A stretch of 64,000 bases of DNA. Source: Mitsuaria sp. PDC51. GTDB lineage: Bacteria; Pseudomonadota; Gammaproteobacteria; Burkholderiales; Burkholderiaceae_C. Where the stretch lies: the NCBI RefSeq assembly GCF_900113225.1, contig NZ_FOZE01000002.1, forward strand, positions 124,001 to 188,000, given 5' to 3'. Made by a program: the position numbers and the translations under genes. This document shows positions 16,761-26,204 of the stretch, in pieces. Numbering within the stretch: the first letter of the stretch is position 1; the number at the start of each line of letters is the position of its first letter. The notes under the pieces were generated by a model. It searched no databases. It was not told where the DNA came from and saw only the letters and a list, made by a program, of their open reading frames with translations.

Positions 16761-19700
16761 ATGAGCGATCCCCGCGACGACCTCCCGCCGCCCGCGCCCT
16801 CCGGCACGACGCCCGCTGCCGCGCCCGTGCCTGCTGGCCCCACCAACCCGACCGACGACGGCGACGCGGCCCGACGGCTGCGCCGTCGGCGACGCGGCCG
16901 CGGCCTGCTGTGGGTGCTGCTGGCCGTGCCGGTGCTGGTGGGCCTGCTGCTGCTGGCGCTGGTCTGGGCGCTGAAGACGGAAGGCGGCACGGCCTACGTG
17001 CTCGCGAAGGTGCCGGGGCTGACGCTGCAGCAGGCGCGTGGTCGCCTGCTGGGCGACTTCGACGTCGACCGCGCCGAGCTGGTGTTGCCCGGCACCGAGG
17101 ACCGCATCGTCCTGGAGCAGCTGCAGTGGCGCAATGTGCGGCTGGCCTGGAACCGGTCGCCGCTGCTGTGGGGCGAGGTCCGGGCGGACCGGCTGGCCGT
17201 CGCGCGGCTGCGGGTGCAGATGGCGCCCAGCGCGTCGACCGAGCCGGCGAAGCCGCCGCTGAGCCTGCTGTCGCCGGTGGCCATCACGATCGCCGACCTC
17301 GAGATCGGCGAGCTCTTCGCGCCCGGCCTCGACCAGCCCCTGCGCGGCCTGCGCGGCAGCGCGGCGCTGGGCAGCGACGGCGGCCAGCAGCACGCGCTGA
17401 CGGTCAGGTCGCTGGCCTGGCAAGGACTGACCCTCGCCGGCGAGGCCCGCATCGCGACGCGCGACGACCTGAAGCTCGCCAGCCGCTGGACGCTGAGCCA
17501 GCCCACCGGCGAGCTGCCGTGGACAGCGCCGTTCCAGCTGGACGGACCGCTCGCGGACCTGACACTGAAGGGATCGCTCGAGGCGGCGAAGCAGCGGCTG
17601 CAGGTGCAGGCGCGGCTGCAGGCCTTCGCGCCCTTCCCCGTCGCCCAGCTGCAGGCACGAGCGCAGGACCTGGACCTGGCCGCGCTGCTGCCCGGCACCG
17701 AAGGCGTGCCGCGCACCGGCCTGACCGGCCTGGTCACGATGACGCCGAACGCCGACCGGTCGCTGAGCGTCAAGGCCGACCTGGACAACGGCGCGGCCGG
17801 CCGCCTCGACCAGGATCGCCTGCCGCTGCGCGCGCTCCAACTGGACCTGTTGCTGGACCCGTCGAACTGGACCCGGCTGCGCCTGCCGCGGCTCGACGCG
17901 CAGCTGGCCGGCGGCGGTCGGCTGCAGGCCGTCGGCCAGACCAGCCAATCGGCCGGCAGTGCGCTGACGCTGCGCCTGACCGGCCTGGACAGCCGCCAGA
18001 TCGATGCGCGATGGCCGCTGGTCCAGGCCCGCGGCGAATTGAAGCTGGGCACCCCGGCAAGCCTGGCCGCGCGGGGCGCCGACCCGGTCCTGACGGTCGA
18101 GGGCGACTTGGCCGGCGTGCTGGGACAGGGCAAGCTGCAAGCGCCGCTGGAGGTGACGCTGGCGGCCGAGCTCCGGCAGCGGTCCGTCGCGCTGCAGCGG
18201 CTGCAGGCCCGCTCCGGCCCGGCGACGCTGAAGGCCGAGGGCGAGTTCACCCTCAACGAGGCGCTTTCCCTCGCCGAGGGCTGGAAGACGCGGCTGGAGG
18301 CTTCGGTGCAGGGGCTGGATCCGCGCCGCCTGAGCGCGGAGCCGCTGGCTGAAGGCGCGCTGCCGCAGGCGCTCAACGGCCGCCTGCAGGCGACGCTGCA
18401 ATCGGTGCGCGGCAGCCTCTGGCCGCAAGGCAAGGCCGAGTTCGACCTGCAGCCCAGCCAGTGGCAAGGCCTGCCGCTGAGCGGCCAGCTCCGCTACAGC
18501 CGCAACGGCGCGGCCGCGCCGGACCTGCTCGCCGACCTGAAACTGGCGGACGCGACGCTGCAGGCGCGCAGCCGCATCAACGCCTCGGCCCGCCGCGAAC
18601 AGGTCGACCTCTCGATCGAGCTGAACGCGCCGAAGCTCGCCAGCCTGCAGCCGATGCTGCGTGCCCGCTTCCCGCAGGCGACGATCGTCGGCAGCGCCCA
18701 GGCGCAGGCCAGCGTCGTGCTGGTCCAGCCCGGCGCCCGCCAGGCGCAGTACGGCAGCGACGGCAAGTGGCAGCTGCAGGGCCTGGGCCTGTCCGGCGTG
18801 CCGGGCCTGCCGGCGAATTCCGGCAGCCGGCCGGCGCTGCAGCTCGACGCCGCCTCGGGCCAGTGGTCGCTGTCCAGCCTGAAGGACGCCCGCCTCGCCT
18901 GGACGACGCAACTCCGCCAATTGCGCCTGCCGCAGCAGAGCACGCGGCTGGACGACCTGCAGCTCGAGCTGTCAGGCAGTTGGGCCCAGCATCGCCTGAC
19001 CTTGACCACGCAGGGCCAGGTCCCGCTGCCGCCGGTGCTGACGCAGCCCACCGCGACCAAGGTGGTCGCGCGCGCGCAGGCCGCGAGCGGCGCGGGCGGC
19101 ACCCTCGCCCAGACCGTGCCGCTGGACCCGCAGGGCGCTCGCGCCCGGCTCGCACTCGACGGCGCGCTGGACACCGATCCGCTGCAGGCCTGGCGCCAGG
19201 GCGCGAACTGGCAGGCCCGCAACCTGGCGCTCGCGCTGGAAGCCAGCCAGCAGCCGACGCCGCTGCTCAAGGCCGGGCCGCTGGCACTGGCGCTGCGGCT
19301 CGACCGCGGCCTCGATCCGCGGCAGGCGGCGCTGGCGCCGGGGCGGATGGAGCTGCTCGGCGCCGGCCTGCGCTGGGACCGGATGAACTGGCAGAGCTCG
19401 TCGCGGTCCGACCTGCCCTCGGGCGAATGGGACGTGCAGGCCGCGCTGGAGCCGCTGGCCGCGGCGCCGGTGCTGAACAAGCTGCAGCCGGACTTCGGCT
19501 GGGGCGGCGACCTCCAGATCGAAGGCCGCTTCAAGTCGCGTCGCGACGCGCGCGGCCTGACGGTGGACGCAATGATCGAGCGCACCCGCGGCGACCTGAC
19601 CGTCACCGACGAAGTCAGCACCCAGCGCCTGGGCTTGACCGACCTGCGCCTGGGCGTGATCGCCGACCAGGGCGTGTGGCACCTGGTGCAGGGCGTGGCC

Positions 19701-21059
19701 GGCGAGAACATGGGCGCCGTCGGCGGCGCCCTGAGCTTCCGCGCCGCCAACGCGCATGCCCTGCCGACGCCAGGCGCCAAGCTCGAAGGCGGCATCGAGG
19801 CCAAGGTCGACAACATGGGCAACTGGGGCCCGTGGCTGCCCGCCGGCTGGCGCCTGGGCGGCAGCCTCGCGGCGACGCTGAGCTTCGGCGGCACGCTGGG
19901 CGCGCCCGAGATCCGCGGTCAGGCCGGCGCGCAGAAGCTTTCGCTGCGCAATCCGCTGATGGGCGTGGACATGCAGCAGGGCGAGCTGGCGCTGACCATG
20001 AGCGGCCGCGAGGCCAGGCTGGAGAAGTTCAGCGCCCGGGCCGGCAACGGCACGGTGAACATGGACGGCACGCTGCGCTTCGGCGCCCAGCCCAGCGCCG
20101 AGCTCTCGCTGAAGGCGGACACCTTCGCGCTGCTGCAGCGCGTGGACCGACGCGTCGTCGCCACCGGCGCCGCGCAGCTCAAGGCCAGCGCGCAGCTGCT
20201 GGACCTGAAGGGCCAGTTCGTCGTCGTCGAGGGCCTCTTCGACTTCTCCCGTGGCGACGCGCCGCAGCTCGACAGCGACGTGCAGGTCGTGCGCCAGAGC
20301 GCGCCGCCCAAGGCGGTGGACGGCAGCGGCAAGCCGATGCGGCTCAAGCTGGACCTCGACCTGGACCTCGGCCGGCGGCTGCAGCTCAAGGGCTACGGCA
20401 TCGACACGCGCCTGCGCGGCTTGCTGCATGTGGCGCAGGACGGCCAGCCAAGACCGCAGATGACCGGCGAGGTCCGCAGCGAAGGCGGCACCTTCAACGC
20501 CTACGGCCAGAAGCTGGTGGTGGAGCGCGGCGTGTTCAGCTTCGTCGGGCCGCTGGACAACCCGCGGCTGGACGTGCTGGCGATCCGCCCCGGCATGGAG
20601 AACGAGGACGTGCGCGTGGGCGTGACCGTGACCGGCACGGCCAACAGCCCGCGGATCCGGCTCTACTCCGAGCCCGACATGAGCGAGACCAACAAGCTGT
20701 CCTGGCTGGTGCTGGGCCGCTCGCCGGACAACCTCGGCCGCAGCGACACCGCGCTGATGCAGCGCGCCGCGATGGCGCTGATCAGCGGCGACGGCGAGAG
20801 CGCCAGCGACAAGCTGATCCACAACATCGGCCTGGACGAGCTGTCCTTCAGCGGCGAGGGCGACGACGCGCGGGGCACCGTCGTGCGGCTGGGCAAGCAG
20901 GTGAGCCGCAACGTCTTCGTCGCCTACGAGCGCGGGTTGAATGCGACCACCGGCTCCTGGCAGGTCATCTACAAGCTCGCGCAGCGCTTCACGCTGCGGG
21001 CGCAGGCCAGCGAATACCAGCAGGGGCTGGACGTGATCTGGCAGTGGAAGTGGGAGTAG
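16761..21059 (+). CDS. tamB: Translocation and assembly module protein TamB
   Basis: This 1432-residue AsmA-like protein is anchored in the inner membrane by one helix (about residues 50-70, LWVLLAVPVLVGLLLLALVW). The long periplasmic part is made of repeated beta-strands that form a hydrophobic groove, thought to bridge to TamA or to carry phospholipids. The C-terminal 350 residues match the TamB/DUF490 domain (GTFNAYGQKLVVERGVFSF, LDVLAIRP, KLSWLVLGRSP, FVAYERGLNATTGSWQVIYKLAQRFTLR split over the end) and end in an aromatic residue cluster WQWKWE. The length is at the upper part of the family range. It lies 4 bp after tamA and is surely in the same operon. Confidence 0.92.
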   Translation: MSDPRDDLPPPAPSGTTPAAAPVPAGPTNPTDDGDAARRLRRRRRGRGLLWVLLAVPVLVGLLLLALVWALKTEGGTAYVLAKVPGLTLQQARGRLLGDFDVDRAELVLPGTEDRIVLEQLQWRNVRLAWNRSPLLWGEVRADRLAVARLRVQMAPSASTEPAKPPLSLLSPVAITIADLEIGELFAPGLDQPLRGLRGSAALGSDGGQQHALTVRSLAWQGLTLAGEARIATRDDLKLASRWTLSQPTGELPWTAPFQLDGPLADLTLKGSLEAAKQRLQVQARLQAFAPFPVAQLQARAQDLDLAALLPGTEGVPRTGLTGLVTMTPNADRSLSVKADLDNGAAGRLDQDRLPLRALQLDLLLDPSNWTRLRLPRLDAQLAGGGRLQAVGQTSQSAGSALTLRLTGLDSRQIDARWPLVQARGELKLGTPASLAARGADPVLTVEGDLAGVLGQGKLQAPLEVTLAAELRQRSVALQRLQARSGPATLKAEGEFTLNEALSLAEGWKTRLEASVQGLDPRRLSAEPLAEGALPQALNGRLQATLQSVRGSLWPQGKAEFDLQPSQWQGLPLSGQLRYSRNGAAAPDLLADLKLADATLQARSRINASARREQVDLSIELNAPKLASLQPMLRARFPQATIVGSAQAQASVVLVQPGARQAQYGSDGKWQLQGLGLSGVPGLPANSGSRPALQLDAASGQWSLSSLKDARLAWTTQLRQLRLPQQSTRLDDLQLELSGSWAQHRLTLTTQGQVPLPPVLTQPTATKVVARAQAASGAGGTLAQTVPLDPQGARARLALDGALDTDPLQAWRQGANWQARNLALALEASQQPTPLLKAGPLALALRLDRGLDPRQAALAPGRMELLGAGLRWDRMNWQSSSRSDLPSGEWDVQAALEPLAAAPVLNKLQPDFGWGGDLQIEGRFKSRRDARGLTVDAMIERTRGDLTVTDEVSTQRLGLTDLRLGVIADQGVWHLVQGVAGENMGAVGGALSFRAANAHALPTPGAKLEGGIEAKVDNMGNWGPWLPAGWRLGGSLAATLSFGGTLGAPEIRGQAGAQKLSLRNPLMGVDMQQGELALTMSGREARLEKFSARAGNGTVNMDGTLRFGAQPSAELSLKADTFALLQRVDRRVVATGAAQLKASAQLLDLKGQFVVVEGLFDFSRGDAPQLDSDVQVVRQSAPPKAVDGSGKPMRLKLDLDLDLGRRLQLKGYGIDTRLRGLLHVAQDGQPRPQMTGEVRSEGGTFNAYGQKLVVERGVFSFVGPLDNPRLDVLAIRPGMENEDVRVGVTVTGTANSPRIRLYSEPDMSETNKLSWLVLGRSPDNLGRSDTALMQRAAMALISGDGESASDKLIHNIGLDELSFSGEGDDARGTVVRLGKQVSRNVFVAYERGLNATTGSWQVIYKLAQRFTLRAQASEYQQGLDVIWQWKWE

Positions 21060-21184
21060 CGGGGCTGTAGCAGGCCTGTAGCAGACCCGTGGCGCGGCCG
21101 AGGCCGAGCGGCCGCGTGCCAGGCGCTCCTTCCATGCGAGAATCCGCCGCTTTCGCGCAGCCGCCCGCCCGGGCGCTGCGTGGG

Positions 21185-21259
21185 CTCTCCGTAGTTCAAT
21201 GGATAGAACGGCCGCCTCCTAAGCGGCAAATCTGGGTTCGATTCCCGGCGGAGGGACCA
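21185..21259 (+). tRNA. tRNA-Arg (anticodon CCU)
   Basis: A cloverleaf can be drawn by hand. The acceptor stem CTCTCCG pairs with CGGAGGG (one T-G wobble), the D arm is GTTC/GAAC, and the anticodon stem GCCGC/GCGGC closes loop CTCCTAA with anticodon CCT at 21218-21220. The T arm is CTGGG-TTCGATT-CCCGG, the discriminator base is A and CCA is encoded (21257-21259). It reads AGG codons, which are rare in this genome. Its last bases are repeated at 22405-22415, so the 3' end may have served as an integration site. Confidence 0.93.
21249..21259 (+). repeat. Direct repeat copy 1 (tRNA-Arg 3' end), candidate attachment site
   Basis: CGGAGGGACCA, the acceptor 3' strand plus CCA, recurs exactly at 22405-22415 in the same orientation. 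The match is 14 of 15 bases when extended leftwards to CCGxCGGAGGGACCA. The two copies bracket a 1.15-kb lower-GC segment with a single gene, as expected for the remnant of an element inserted into a tRNA end. Confidence 0.5.
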
Positions 21260-21368
21260 TCGGGTTTGTCCACGCGGTTTCTCGCAAACCCTGACACTCC
21301 GCCTGACCCCACATTCGCCAGGAGTCAGTGCCCCACTCGCCCCGTACTCCCGGACCGGCCCGATGGCT

Positions 21369-22295
21369 TTACGGTTTTGAGGTCCACGCGGATACGGAGT
21401 TGGAACGGAACGCGGCCTCCATCCTCTTTGAGAGCACTAGCGCCTTTTCTCGCTGAGGCGAACCTTCCGGCCACTTTGAAAGCGCATAGCTCTCAAAGCT
21501 TCCGTCGCATATTCCGGTCTGCAAGCAGGCGGTGAAGGTTCGAAGATCGTTGGAGCGCTCCGCCTCCAGCGACGTGGCGTTGAAGGAGGCAAGCAATACT
21601 GCGCGACGGAATATTTCCGCGTCCTCGGGAGCTCTGAAGTCTTCACCTTGAAACCGCGGAAGGCCGGCCAATACCACTGCTGCCGATGCGAGTTGCCCTT
21701 GTTTGGCGAGTTCAACTAGCGCTTCGCCGGTCTTCGCATTGATATTGAAAAGATCGGCACGTGCCTTGTTGTAGCTCTTCGCATAGACATCGTCTTCGCG
21801 AGCGCGGTCTGCGGGGACCTCAAGACGAAAACTGCTGCAGCGGCTTTGGACCATTTGTTGCGCCTCAATGAACCGCGCTTGGAACGCCGCAGGATCCTTC
21901 CCGAGCTTATTGGCCCGCTGGTTGGCAATGTCCGGCAGGCTACTTCGAGCAACCCGGTTCGCCTCTCGGCACTGGAAAGTCACCTGATCCGAGTTGGCGA
22001 AAGAACCAGGTGCCGACAAGGCTTGCTGCTCGGTGACAAATGCCAACGGATCAGGGCTGGACATACCTCTTGCGAGCGCCCCCACACCCGGCGGCTGTGT
22101 TGGAGTCGGCAGACGTGCGGGGGACATATCCGTTGCCCTCGGATGAGACGCTGGAGAAGCCATTTCCGTTATCGCTGCAGTTCCTCCGAGCGATGGCGCG
22201 CGCAGACTAACTGGGTCACCGTCACCGCGATATGCCCAAAGGCCCAATGCGGCTGCGCAGGCCACCAGGATGAACGAAACATGGCTTCTCTTCAT
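21369..22295 (-). CDS. Unknown exported protein in the tRNA-Arg-linked cassette
   Basis: A 308-residue protein that I do not recognise. Residues 1-22 (MKRSHVSFILVACAAALGLWAY) form a signal peptide or signal anchor. They are followed by a Pro/Ser/Ala-rich linker to about residue 85 and then a helical, charged domain with repeated helices (LPDIANQRANKLGKDPAAFQARF, TGEALVELAKQGQLASAAVVLAGLP) that looks like a Sel1/TPR-type solenoid. The cysteines C108, C153, C257 and C263 (approximate) could form disulfides in the periplasm. Base composition is clearly lower in GC than in all flanking genes, and it sits alone between the tRNA-Arg and a copy of its 3' end, so acquisition by transfer is likely. 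No clear ribosome-binding site precedes ATG 22295. Confidence 0.65.
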   Translation of the reverse strand: MKRSHVSFILVACAAALGLWAYRGDGDPVSLRAPSLGGTAAITEMASPASHPRATDMSPARLPTPTQPPGVGALARGMSSPDPLAFVTEQQALSAPGSFANSDQVTFQCREANRVARSSLPDIANQRANKLGKDPAAFQARFIEAQQMVQSRCSSFRLEVPADRAREDDVYAKSYNKARADLFNINAKTGEALVELAKQGQLASAAVVLAGLPRFQGEDFRAPEDAEIFRRAVLLASFNATSLEAERSNDLRTFTACLQTGICDGSFESYALSKWPEGSPQREKALVLSKRMEAAFRSNSVSAWTSKP

Positions 22296-22404
22296 GGGGC
22301 GCAGTTGTTTTGCTCAGCTCGTGATGCAGGACTTCGGCCAGCTCAAGCCGATCCGCAAGAGCGCGAGTGGCCTGGTGCGAGTGGCCCGACAAGCGGCTGA
22401 CCGC

Positions 22405-22415
22405 CGGAGGGACCA
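22405..22415 (+). repeat. Direct repeat copy 2, right end of the tRNA-linked cassette
   Basis: An exact copy of the last 11 bases of the tRNA-Arg gene (CGGAGGGACCA). Base composition changes close to this point: the sequence to the left is lower in GC and the cupin gene to the right has the normal high GC. It is the natural right boundary of the cassette. Confidence 0.5.
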
Positions 22416-22463
22416 CAGACGCCCCGCGCCGGTCTCGCATGGGTCTCGCGCCGCACCAACGAT

Positions 22464-22805
22464 TCAGCGCTTCAGCACGATCGTCACCAGCGCCGACGCG
22501 TCCACGACGCCGGTCACGCCGTGCACCACCCCGCCCTCCAGATAACAGAGCTGCCCCGCGCGCAGGCGCTGGCGCTGCTCGGCGCCGTCGCGTAGCACGC
22601 TCAGTTCGAGCTCGCCTTCCAGGCAATGGAGCGTAATCTCCCCGTCCACCTTGTGCGGCGGCAGCGACTTGCCCCGCGGCAGCACCACCCGCATCACCTC
22701 CAGGCCCTCCGACTTGAACAGCGCGGAGGACGGCGTCCCGGACAAGGCGGCGCCAAGCGGCGCGACATCGATCGGCTGGGCGGGGGCGGCATGCGGCAAG
22801 GCCAT
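22464..22805 (-). CDS. Cupin-domain protein
   Basis: A 113-residue single-domain cupin with a conserved beta-barrel: LPRGKSLPPHKVDGEITLHCLEGELEL carries motif 1 with His and Glu ligand candidates, and GQLCYLEGGVVHGVTG carries motif 2 with the second His. Such small cupins bind a metal ion and may act as sensors or isomerases; the substrate cannot be told. ATG 22805 has AGGAG about 7 bases upstream. It is a single gene, convergent with nothing and divergent from the processing protease. Confidence 0.82.
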   Translation of the reverse strand: MALPHAAPAQPIDVAPLGAALSGTPSSALFKSEGLEVMRVVLPRGKSLPPHKVDGEITLHCLEGELELSVLRDGAEQRQRLRAGQLCYLEGGVVHGVTGVVDASALVTIVLKR

Positions 22806-23127
22806 GGCTCTGCTCCTGAAAGGCTGACGACGGCGGCGCGGGTACGCGCCGCGGCTGGCGATCGGGCCATCATGGCACCGACCGGCGCGACGCGCACCCC
22901 CGGCGCGGCCCTGCCCTGCCGGAAGTCATCGCCCCCCGTGACGAACGGGATCGGCAAAGCGCCAGGATTGCGCGCGGTACGCGTAAAAGCGGGGTAAACC
23001 GACTTTTCATGCCGGGCCGCCTTTTTGCCCGACGCATATACTGGGAACGCCTTTGTTCCGTCCCGCGCAACGGGGACGAACAAGCGGCGCCAAGCAGCCA
23101 GGCTGTACTGATTCAAGGTTTTTCATC
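22806..23127. other. 322-bp intergenic region between cupin and processing protease
   Basis: No gene is seen here. It must hold the promoters of both divergent genes. A plus-strand TATACT at 23037-23042 is a possible -10 box for the protease gene, about 86 bp before its ATG, but no good -35 element is at the right distance. No clear operator palindrome was found. Confidence 0.4.
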
Positions 23128-24573
23128 ATGGGCGCCAAACTGAAAGTCGCGGGCTGGGTCGCGTTGGGAGCGATGGCCGGGGTCATGACGACGATGCAGC
23201 TGCAGGCCAATGCGCGCAGCACGACCAGCCCCCTTCCGCTCGAGGAACTGCAGCAGCTCGCCGCCGTCTTCGGGATCGTGAAGTCCGACTACGTCGAATC
23301 CGTCGACGAGAAGAAGCTGATCAACGATGCCATTTCCGGCATGGTCAGCGGCCTGGACCCCCACTCCCAGTTCTTCGACAAGAAGAGCTTCAAGGAATTC
23401 CGCGAAAGCACCTCCGGCAAGTTCGTCGGTGTCGGCATCGAGATCGGCATGGAGGACGGCCTGGTCAAGATCGTCTCGCCGATCGAAGGCAGCCCCGCCT
23501 TCCGCGCCGGCCTCAAGAGCGGCGACCTGATCAGCAAGATCGACGACACCGCGGTCCGCGGCCTGACGCTCGACCAGGCGGTCAAGAAGATGCGCGGCGA
23601 ACCCGCCACCAAGGTCACGCTGTCGATCTACCGCAAGTCGGAGAGCCGCACCTTCCCGATCACGATCACCCGCGAGGAAATCCGCGTCCAGAGCGTGCGC
23701 GCCAAGATGGTGGAGCCGGGCTACGCCTGGATCCGCGTCAGCCAGTTCCAGGACCGCACCGTCGAGGACTTCACCCAGAAGCTCGCCGACCTCTACAAGC
23801 AGGACCCCAAGATCAAGGGAGTCGTGCTGGACCTGCGCAACGACCCGGGCGGCCTGCTCGAAGGCGCCGTCGCCATCTCCGCGGCCTTCCTGCCCAAGGG
23901 CGTGGAAGTGGTGTCGACCAACGGCCAGCTCGCCGAATCCAAGGCCAGCTATCGCGCCGATCCCGACTTCTACGCCCGCCGCGGCTCCGGCGACCCGCTG
24001 CGCCGCCTGCCCGAGGCGCTCAAGAGCGTGCCCCTGGTGGTGCTGGTCAATGAAGGCTCCGCCTCGGCCAGCGAGATCGTCGCCGGCGCGCTGCAGGACC
24101 ACAAGCGCGCGACGGTGATGGGCCTGCAGACCTTCGGCAAGGGCTCGGTGCAGACGGTGCGCCAGCTCGGCCCGGACACCGCGGTCAAGCTCACCACCGC
24201 CCGCTACTACACGCCCAGCGGCCGCTCGATCCAGGCCAAGGGCATCGTGCCGGACATCCCGCTGGACGAGACCGCCGAGGGCAACGTCTTCGCCGAGCTG
24301 CGCATGCGCGAGGCCGACCTCGAGAAGCACCTGCACAGCGCCGACGAGAAGACGGAAGAGGCGCGCTCGAAGGAACTCGAGAAGATCCGCGAGGAGCGCC
24401 GCCAGAAGCTCGAGGCCGACTACGCCAAGCGCGCCGAGCCGCCCAAGCCGCTGCCCGAGTTCGGCAGTAGCGAGGACTTCCCGCTGCGCCAGGCGCTGAA
24501 CCAGCTGCAGGGCAAGCCGGTCGCGGTTTCCAAGGTGGCCCAGGAACGCAAGGCGGAAGCCAAGACGGAGTGA
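23128..24573 (+). CDS. C-terminal processing peptidase, S41 family (CtpA/Prc type)
   Basis: This 481-residue periplasmic or membrane-anchored protease cleaves proteins at their C-termini. An N-terminal hydrophobic segment (LKVAGWVALGAMAGVMTTM) acts as signal or anchor. A PDZ domain lies near 95-175 (VGVGIEIGMEDGLVKIVSPIEGSPAFRAGLKSGDLI split). The catalytic domain has Ser313 in GSASASE and Lys338 in FGKGSVQ, 25 residues apart as in E. coli Tsp (Ser430/Lys455), so it should be active. The C-terminal 80 residues are a Glu/Lys-rich helix. ATG 23128 is used because the signal segment starts there; the frame is open 25 codons earlier. In many Burkholderiales it sits near gpmA and moeB, not here. 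Confidence 0.92.
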   Translation: MGAKLKVAGWVALGAMAGVMTTMQLQANARSTTSPLPLEELQQLAAVFGIVKSDYVESVDEKKLINDAISGMVSGLDPHSQFFDKKSFKEFRESTSGKFVGVGIEIGMEDGLVKIVSPIEGSPAFRAGLKSGDLISKIDDTAVRGLTLDQAVKKMRGEPATKVTLSIYRKSESRTFPITITREEIRVQSVRAKMVEPGYAWIRVSQFQDRTVEDFTQKLADLYKQDPKIKGVVLDLRNDPGGLLEGAVAISAAFLPKGVEVVSTNGQLAESKASYRADPDFYARRGSGDPLRRLPEALKSVPLVVLVNEGSASASEIVAGALQDHKRATVMGLQTFGKGSVQTVRQLGPDTAVKLTTARYYTPSGRSIQAKGIVPDIPLDETAEGNVFAELRMREADLEKHLHSADEKTEEARSKELEKIREERRQKLEADYAKRAEPPKPLPEFGSSEDFPLRQALNQLQGKPVAVSKVAQERKAEAKTE

Positions 24574-24623
24574 GCGACATCGGCCGGCGGCCGACGAGCC
24601 ACCTTCCCGACCCCCCAATGAAA

Positions 24624-24655
24624 AACGCCCGGTGCAGTGCACCGGGCGTTCTTGT
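24624..24655. terminator. Bidirectional terminator between the S41 protease gene and tatC
   Basis: A perfect 12-bp stem, AACGCCCGGTGC (24624-24635) with GCACCGGGCGTT (24639-24650), has a 3-nt loop. Towards the plus strand it is followed by CTTGTTT, towards the minus strand by TTTTTCATT. It can stop transcription of both convergent units. Confidence 0.85.
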
Positions 24656-24685
24656 TTGGGGTCCTGGCTGAGGGCTCGTGCCGTC

Positions 24686-25480
24686 TCAACCGGCCGTCGT
24701 GCCCTTGTGTTCCTCGGTATCGTCCGGCGCCCGGGTGTAGCGGGCAAAGGCGCCGGCGGCCCACAGGCCCACTTCGTACAGCAGGCACATCGGAATCGCC
24801 AGCGCGAGCTGCGAGACGATGTCCGGCGGCGTGATCACGGCCGCGATGACGAAGGCCAGCACGATGAAGTAGCCGCGGAACTGCTTGAGCTGCGCCACCG
24901 TGACGATGCCCATGCGGGCCAGCACCACGACGACCACCGGCACCTCGAAGGCGGCGCCGAAGGCGATGAACATGTTCATCACGAAGCCCAGGTAGGCCTC
25001 GATGTCCGGCGCGGCGGTGATGCTCTTGGGCGCGAAGCTCTGGATGAAGGTGAAGACCTTGCCGAACACGAAGAAGTAGCAGAACGCCACCCCCGCGAAG
25101 AACAGCAGCGTGCTGGACACCACCAGCGGCATCACCAGCCGCTTCTCGTGCGAGTACAGGCCCGGCGCGACGAAGGCCCAGACCTGGTACAGCACCACCG
25201 GCAGCGCCAGCAGGAAGGCCGCCAGCAGCGTGATCTTCAGCGGCACGAGGAAGGGCGACAGCACGTTGGTCGCGATCATCGAACTGCCCTGCGGCAGGTG
25301 CGACACCAGCGGCACGGCCAGCAGGTCGAACAGGCCGCCGGGACCGGGCCAGGCGCACAGCAGGCCGAAGGCCACCCCGATCGCCAGCAGCGCCCGGATC
25401 AACCGGTCGCGCAGCTCCATGAGGTGGGACACAAAGGGCTGTTCGGTGCCGGCCAGTTCGTCTTCTTGGGGGCTGCTCAT
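24686..25480 (-). CDS. tatC: Sec-independent translocase subunit TatC
   Basis: The 264-residue polytopic core of the twin-arginine translocase, which recognises folded RR-signal substrates. The N-terminal signature [21 protein letters not shown] and six membrane segments are visible, as is the conserved [15 protein letters not shown] loop region and [21 protein letters not shown]. Its start overlaps the end of tatB by 4 bp (ATGA), and the order tatA-tatB-tatC is normal. Length is typical. Confidence 0.96.
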   Translation of the reverse strand: MSSPQEDELAGTEQPFVSHLMELRDRLIRALLAIGVAFGLLCAWPGPGGLFDLLAVPLVSHLPQGSSMIATNVLSPFLVPLKITLLAAFLLALPVVLYQVWAFVAPGLYSHEKRLVMPLVVSSTLLFFAGVAFCYFFVFGKVFTFIQSFAPKSITAAPDIEAYLGFVMNMFIAFGAAFEVPVVVVVLARMGIVTVAQLKQFRGYFIVLAFVIAAVITPPDIVSQLALAIPMCLLYEVGLWAAGAFARYTRAPDDTEEHKGTTAG

Positions 25481-25962
25481 GAGGCTCGGCGAGGAGGACG
25501 GAAGCGCGCCACGCGGGCCGCGCCGGATTGGGCATGGCGTTTCACGCCCAGCCGCTGCTTGTACCAGAGCGGCGTGGCGCCCCGCTTCAGGCGCCAGTTC
25601 TTCTTCGGATGCGCGTAGACCGGGACCGGCGACGCGTAGCCGCCGATCGAGCCATCCGCCGACGTGCCGTCGACGGACAGGTCGGACCAGGTCGACTGCA
25701 GCGCCTGGTTGGCGGAATCCACCTGCTCCTGGACGCTGGCGTGCACGTCGCTGACGGCGGTCTCGAACTGGCCCTTCATCTTCTGGAGTTCCTCCAGTTC
25801 GATGGACCGGTTCACTTCCGCCTTCACGTCGGCGACGTAGCGCTGCGCCTTGCCCAGGAGCGTGCCCACCGTGCGGGCCACGCGCGGCAGGCGCTCAGGG
25901 CCGAGCACGACCAGCGCCACCGCGCCGATCAGGATCAGCTTGTCGAAGCCGAAATCGACCAT
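25477..25962 (-). CDS. tatB: Sec-independent translocase subunit TatB
   Basis: A 161-residue single-span protein: the N-terminal helix [31 protein letters not shown] (in parts) contains the conserved FxELxxIxxVALxVxGPxRLP pattern. An amphipathic helix and a long charged C-terminus follow. TatB links TatC to substrates during twin-arginine export. It lies 11 bp after tatA and overlaps tatC. Confidence 0.94.
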   Translation of the reverse strand: MVDFGFDKLILIGAVALVVLGPERLPRVARTVGTLLGKAQRYVADVKAEVNRSIELEELQKMKGQFETAVSDVHASVQEQVDSANQALQSTWSDLSVDGTSADGSIGGYASPVPVYAHPKKNWRLKRGATPLWYKQRLGVKRHAQSGAARVARFRPPRRAS

Positions 25963-25973
25963 GCGGGTCGTGC

Positions 25974-26204
25974 TCAGCTACGGGTCTTGGCGTCGACGTC
26001 GACGGTGTTCGGATCGGCCGCCTTGTTGGTGTTGGCCACCTGCTGCGGCGGCGCGTCGGACGAGGTGCCGTCCTTCATGCCGTCCTTGAAGCCCTTGACC
26101 GCGGCGCCCAGGTCGCCGCCCACGTTGCGCAGCTTCTTGGTGCCGAACACGGCGATGACGACCACCAGCACGATCAGCCAGTGCCAGATGCTCAAACTAC
26201 CCAT
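25974..26204 (-). CDS. tatA: Sec-independent translocase subunit TatA
   Basis: A 76-residue pore-forming subunit: the start [21 protein letters not shown] is followed by [18 protein letters not shown], the classic TatA helix-hinge-helix. ATG 26204 is set by family alignment; the frame is open 28 codons further upstream without resemblance to TatA. It is the first gene of tatABC. Confidence 0.95.
   Translation of the reverse strand: MGSLSIWHWLIVLVVVIAVFGTKKLRNVGGDLGAAVKGFKDGMKDGTSSDAPPQQVANTNKAADPNTVDVDAKTRS

Noticed and set aside
16746-18920. A 724-codon minus-strand frame opposite tamB
   Set aside because: Antisense shadow: Arg/Gln/Leu-rich low-complexity product and overlap with clear tamA-tamB coding.
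22222-22626. A 134-codon minus-strand frame over the cassette boundary
   Set aside because: It overlaps both the cupin gene and the start of the cassette gene, has an Arg-rich low-complexity start and no ribosome-binding site.
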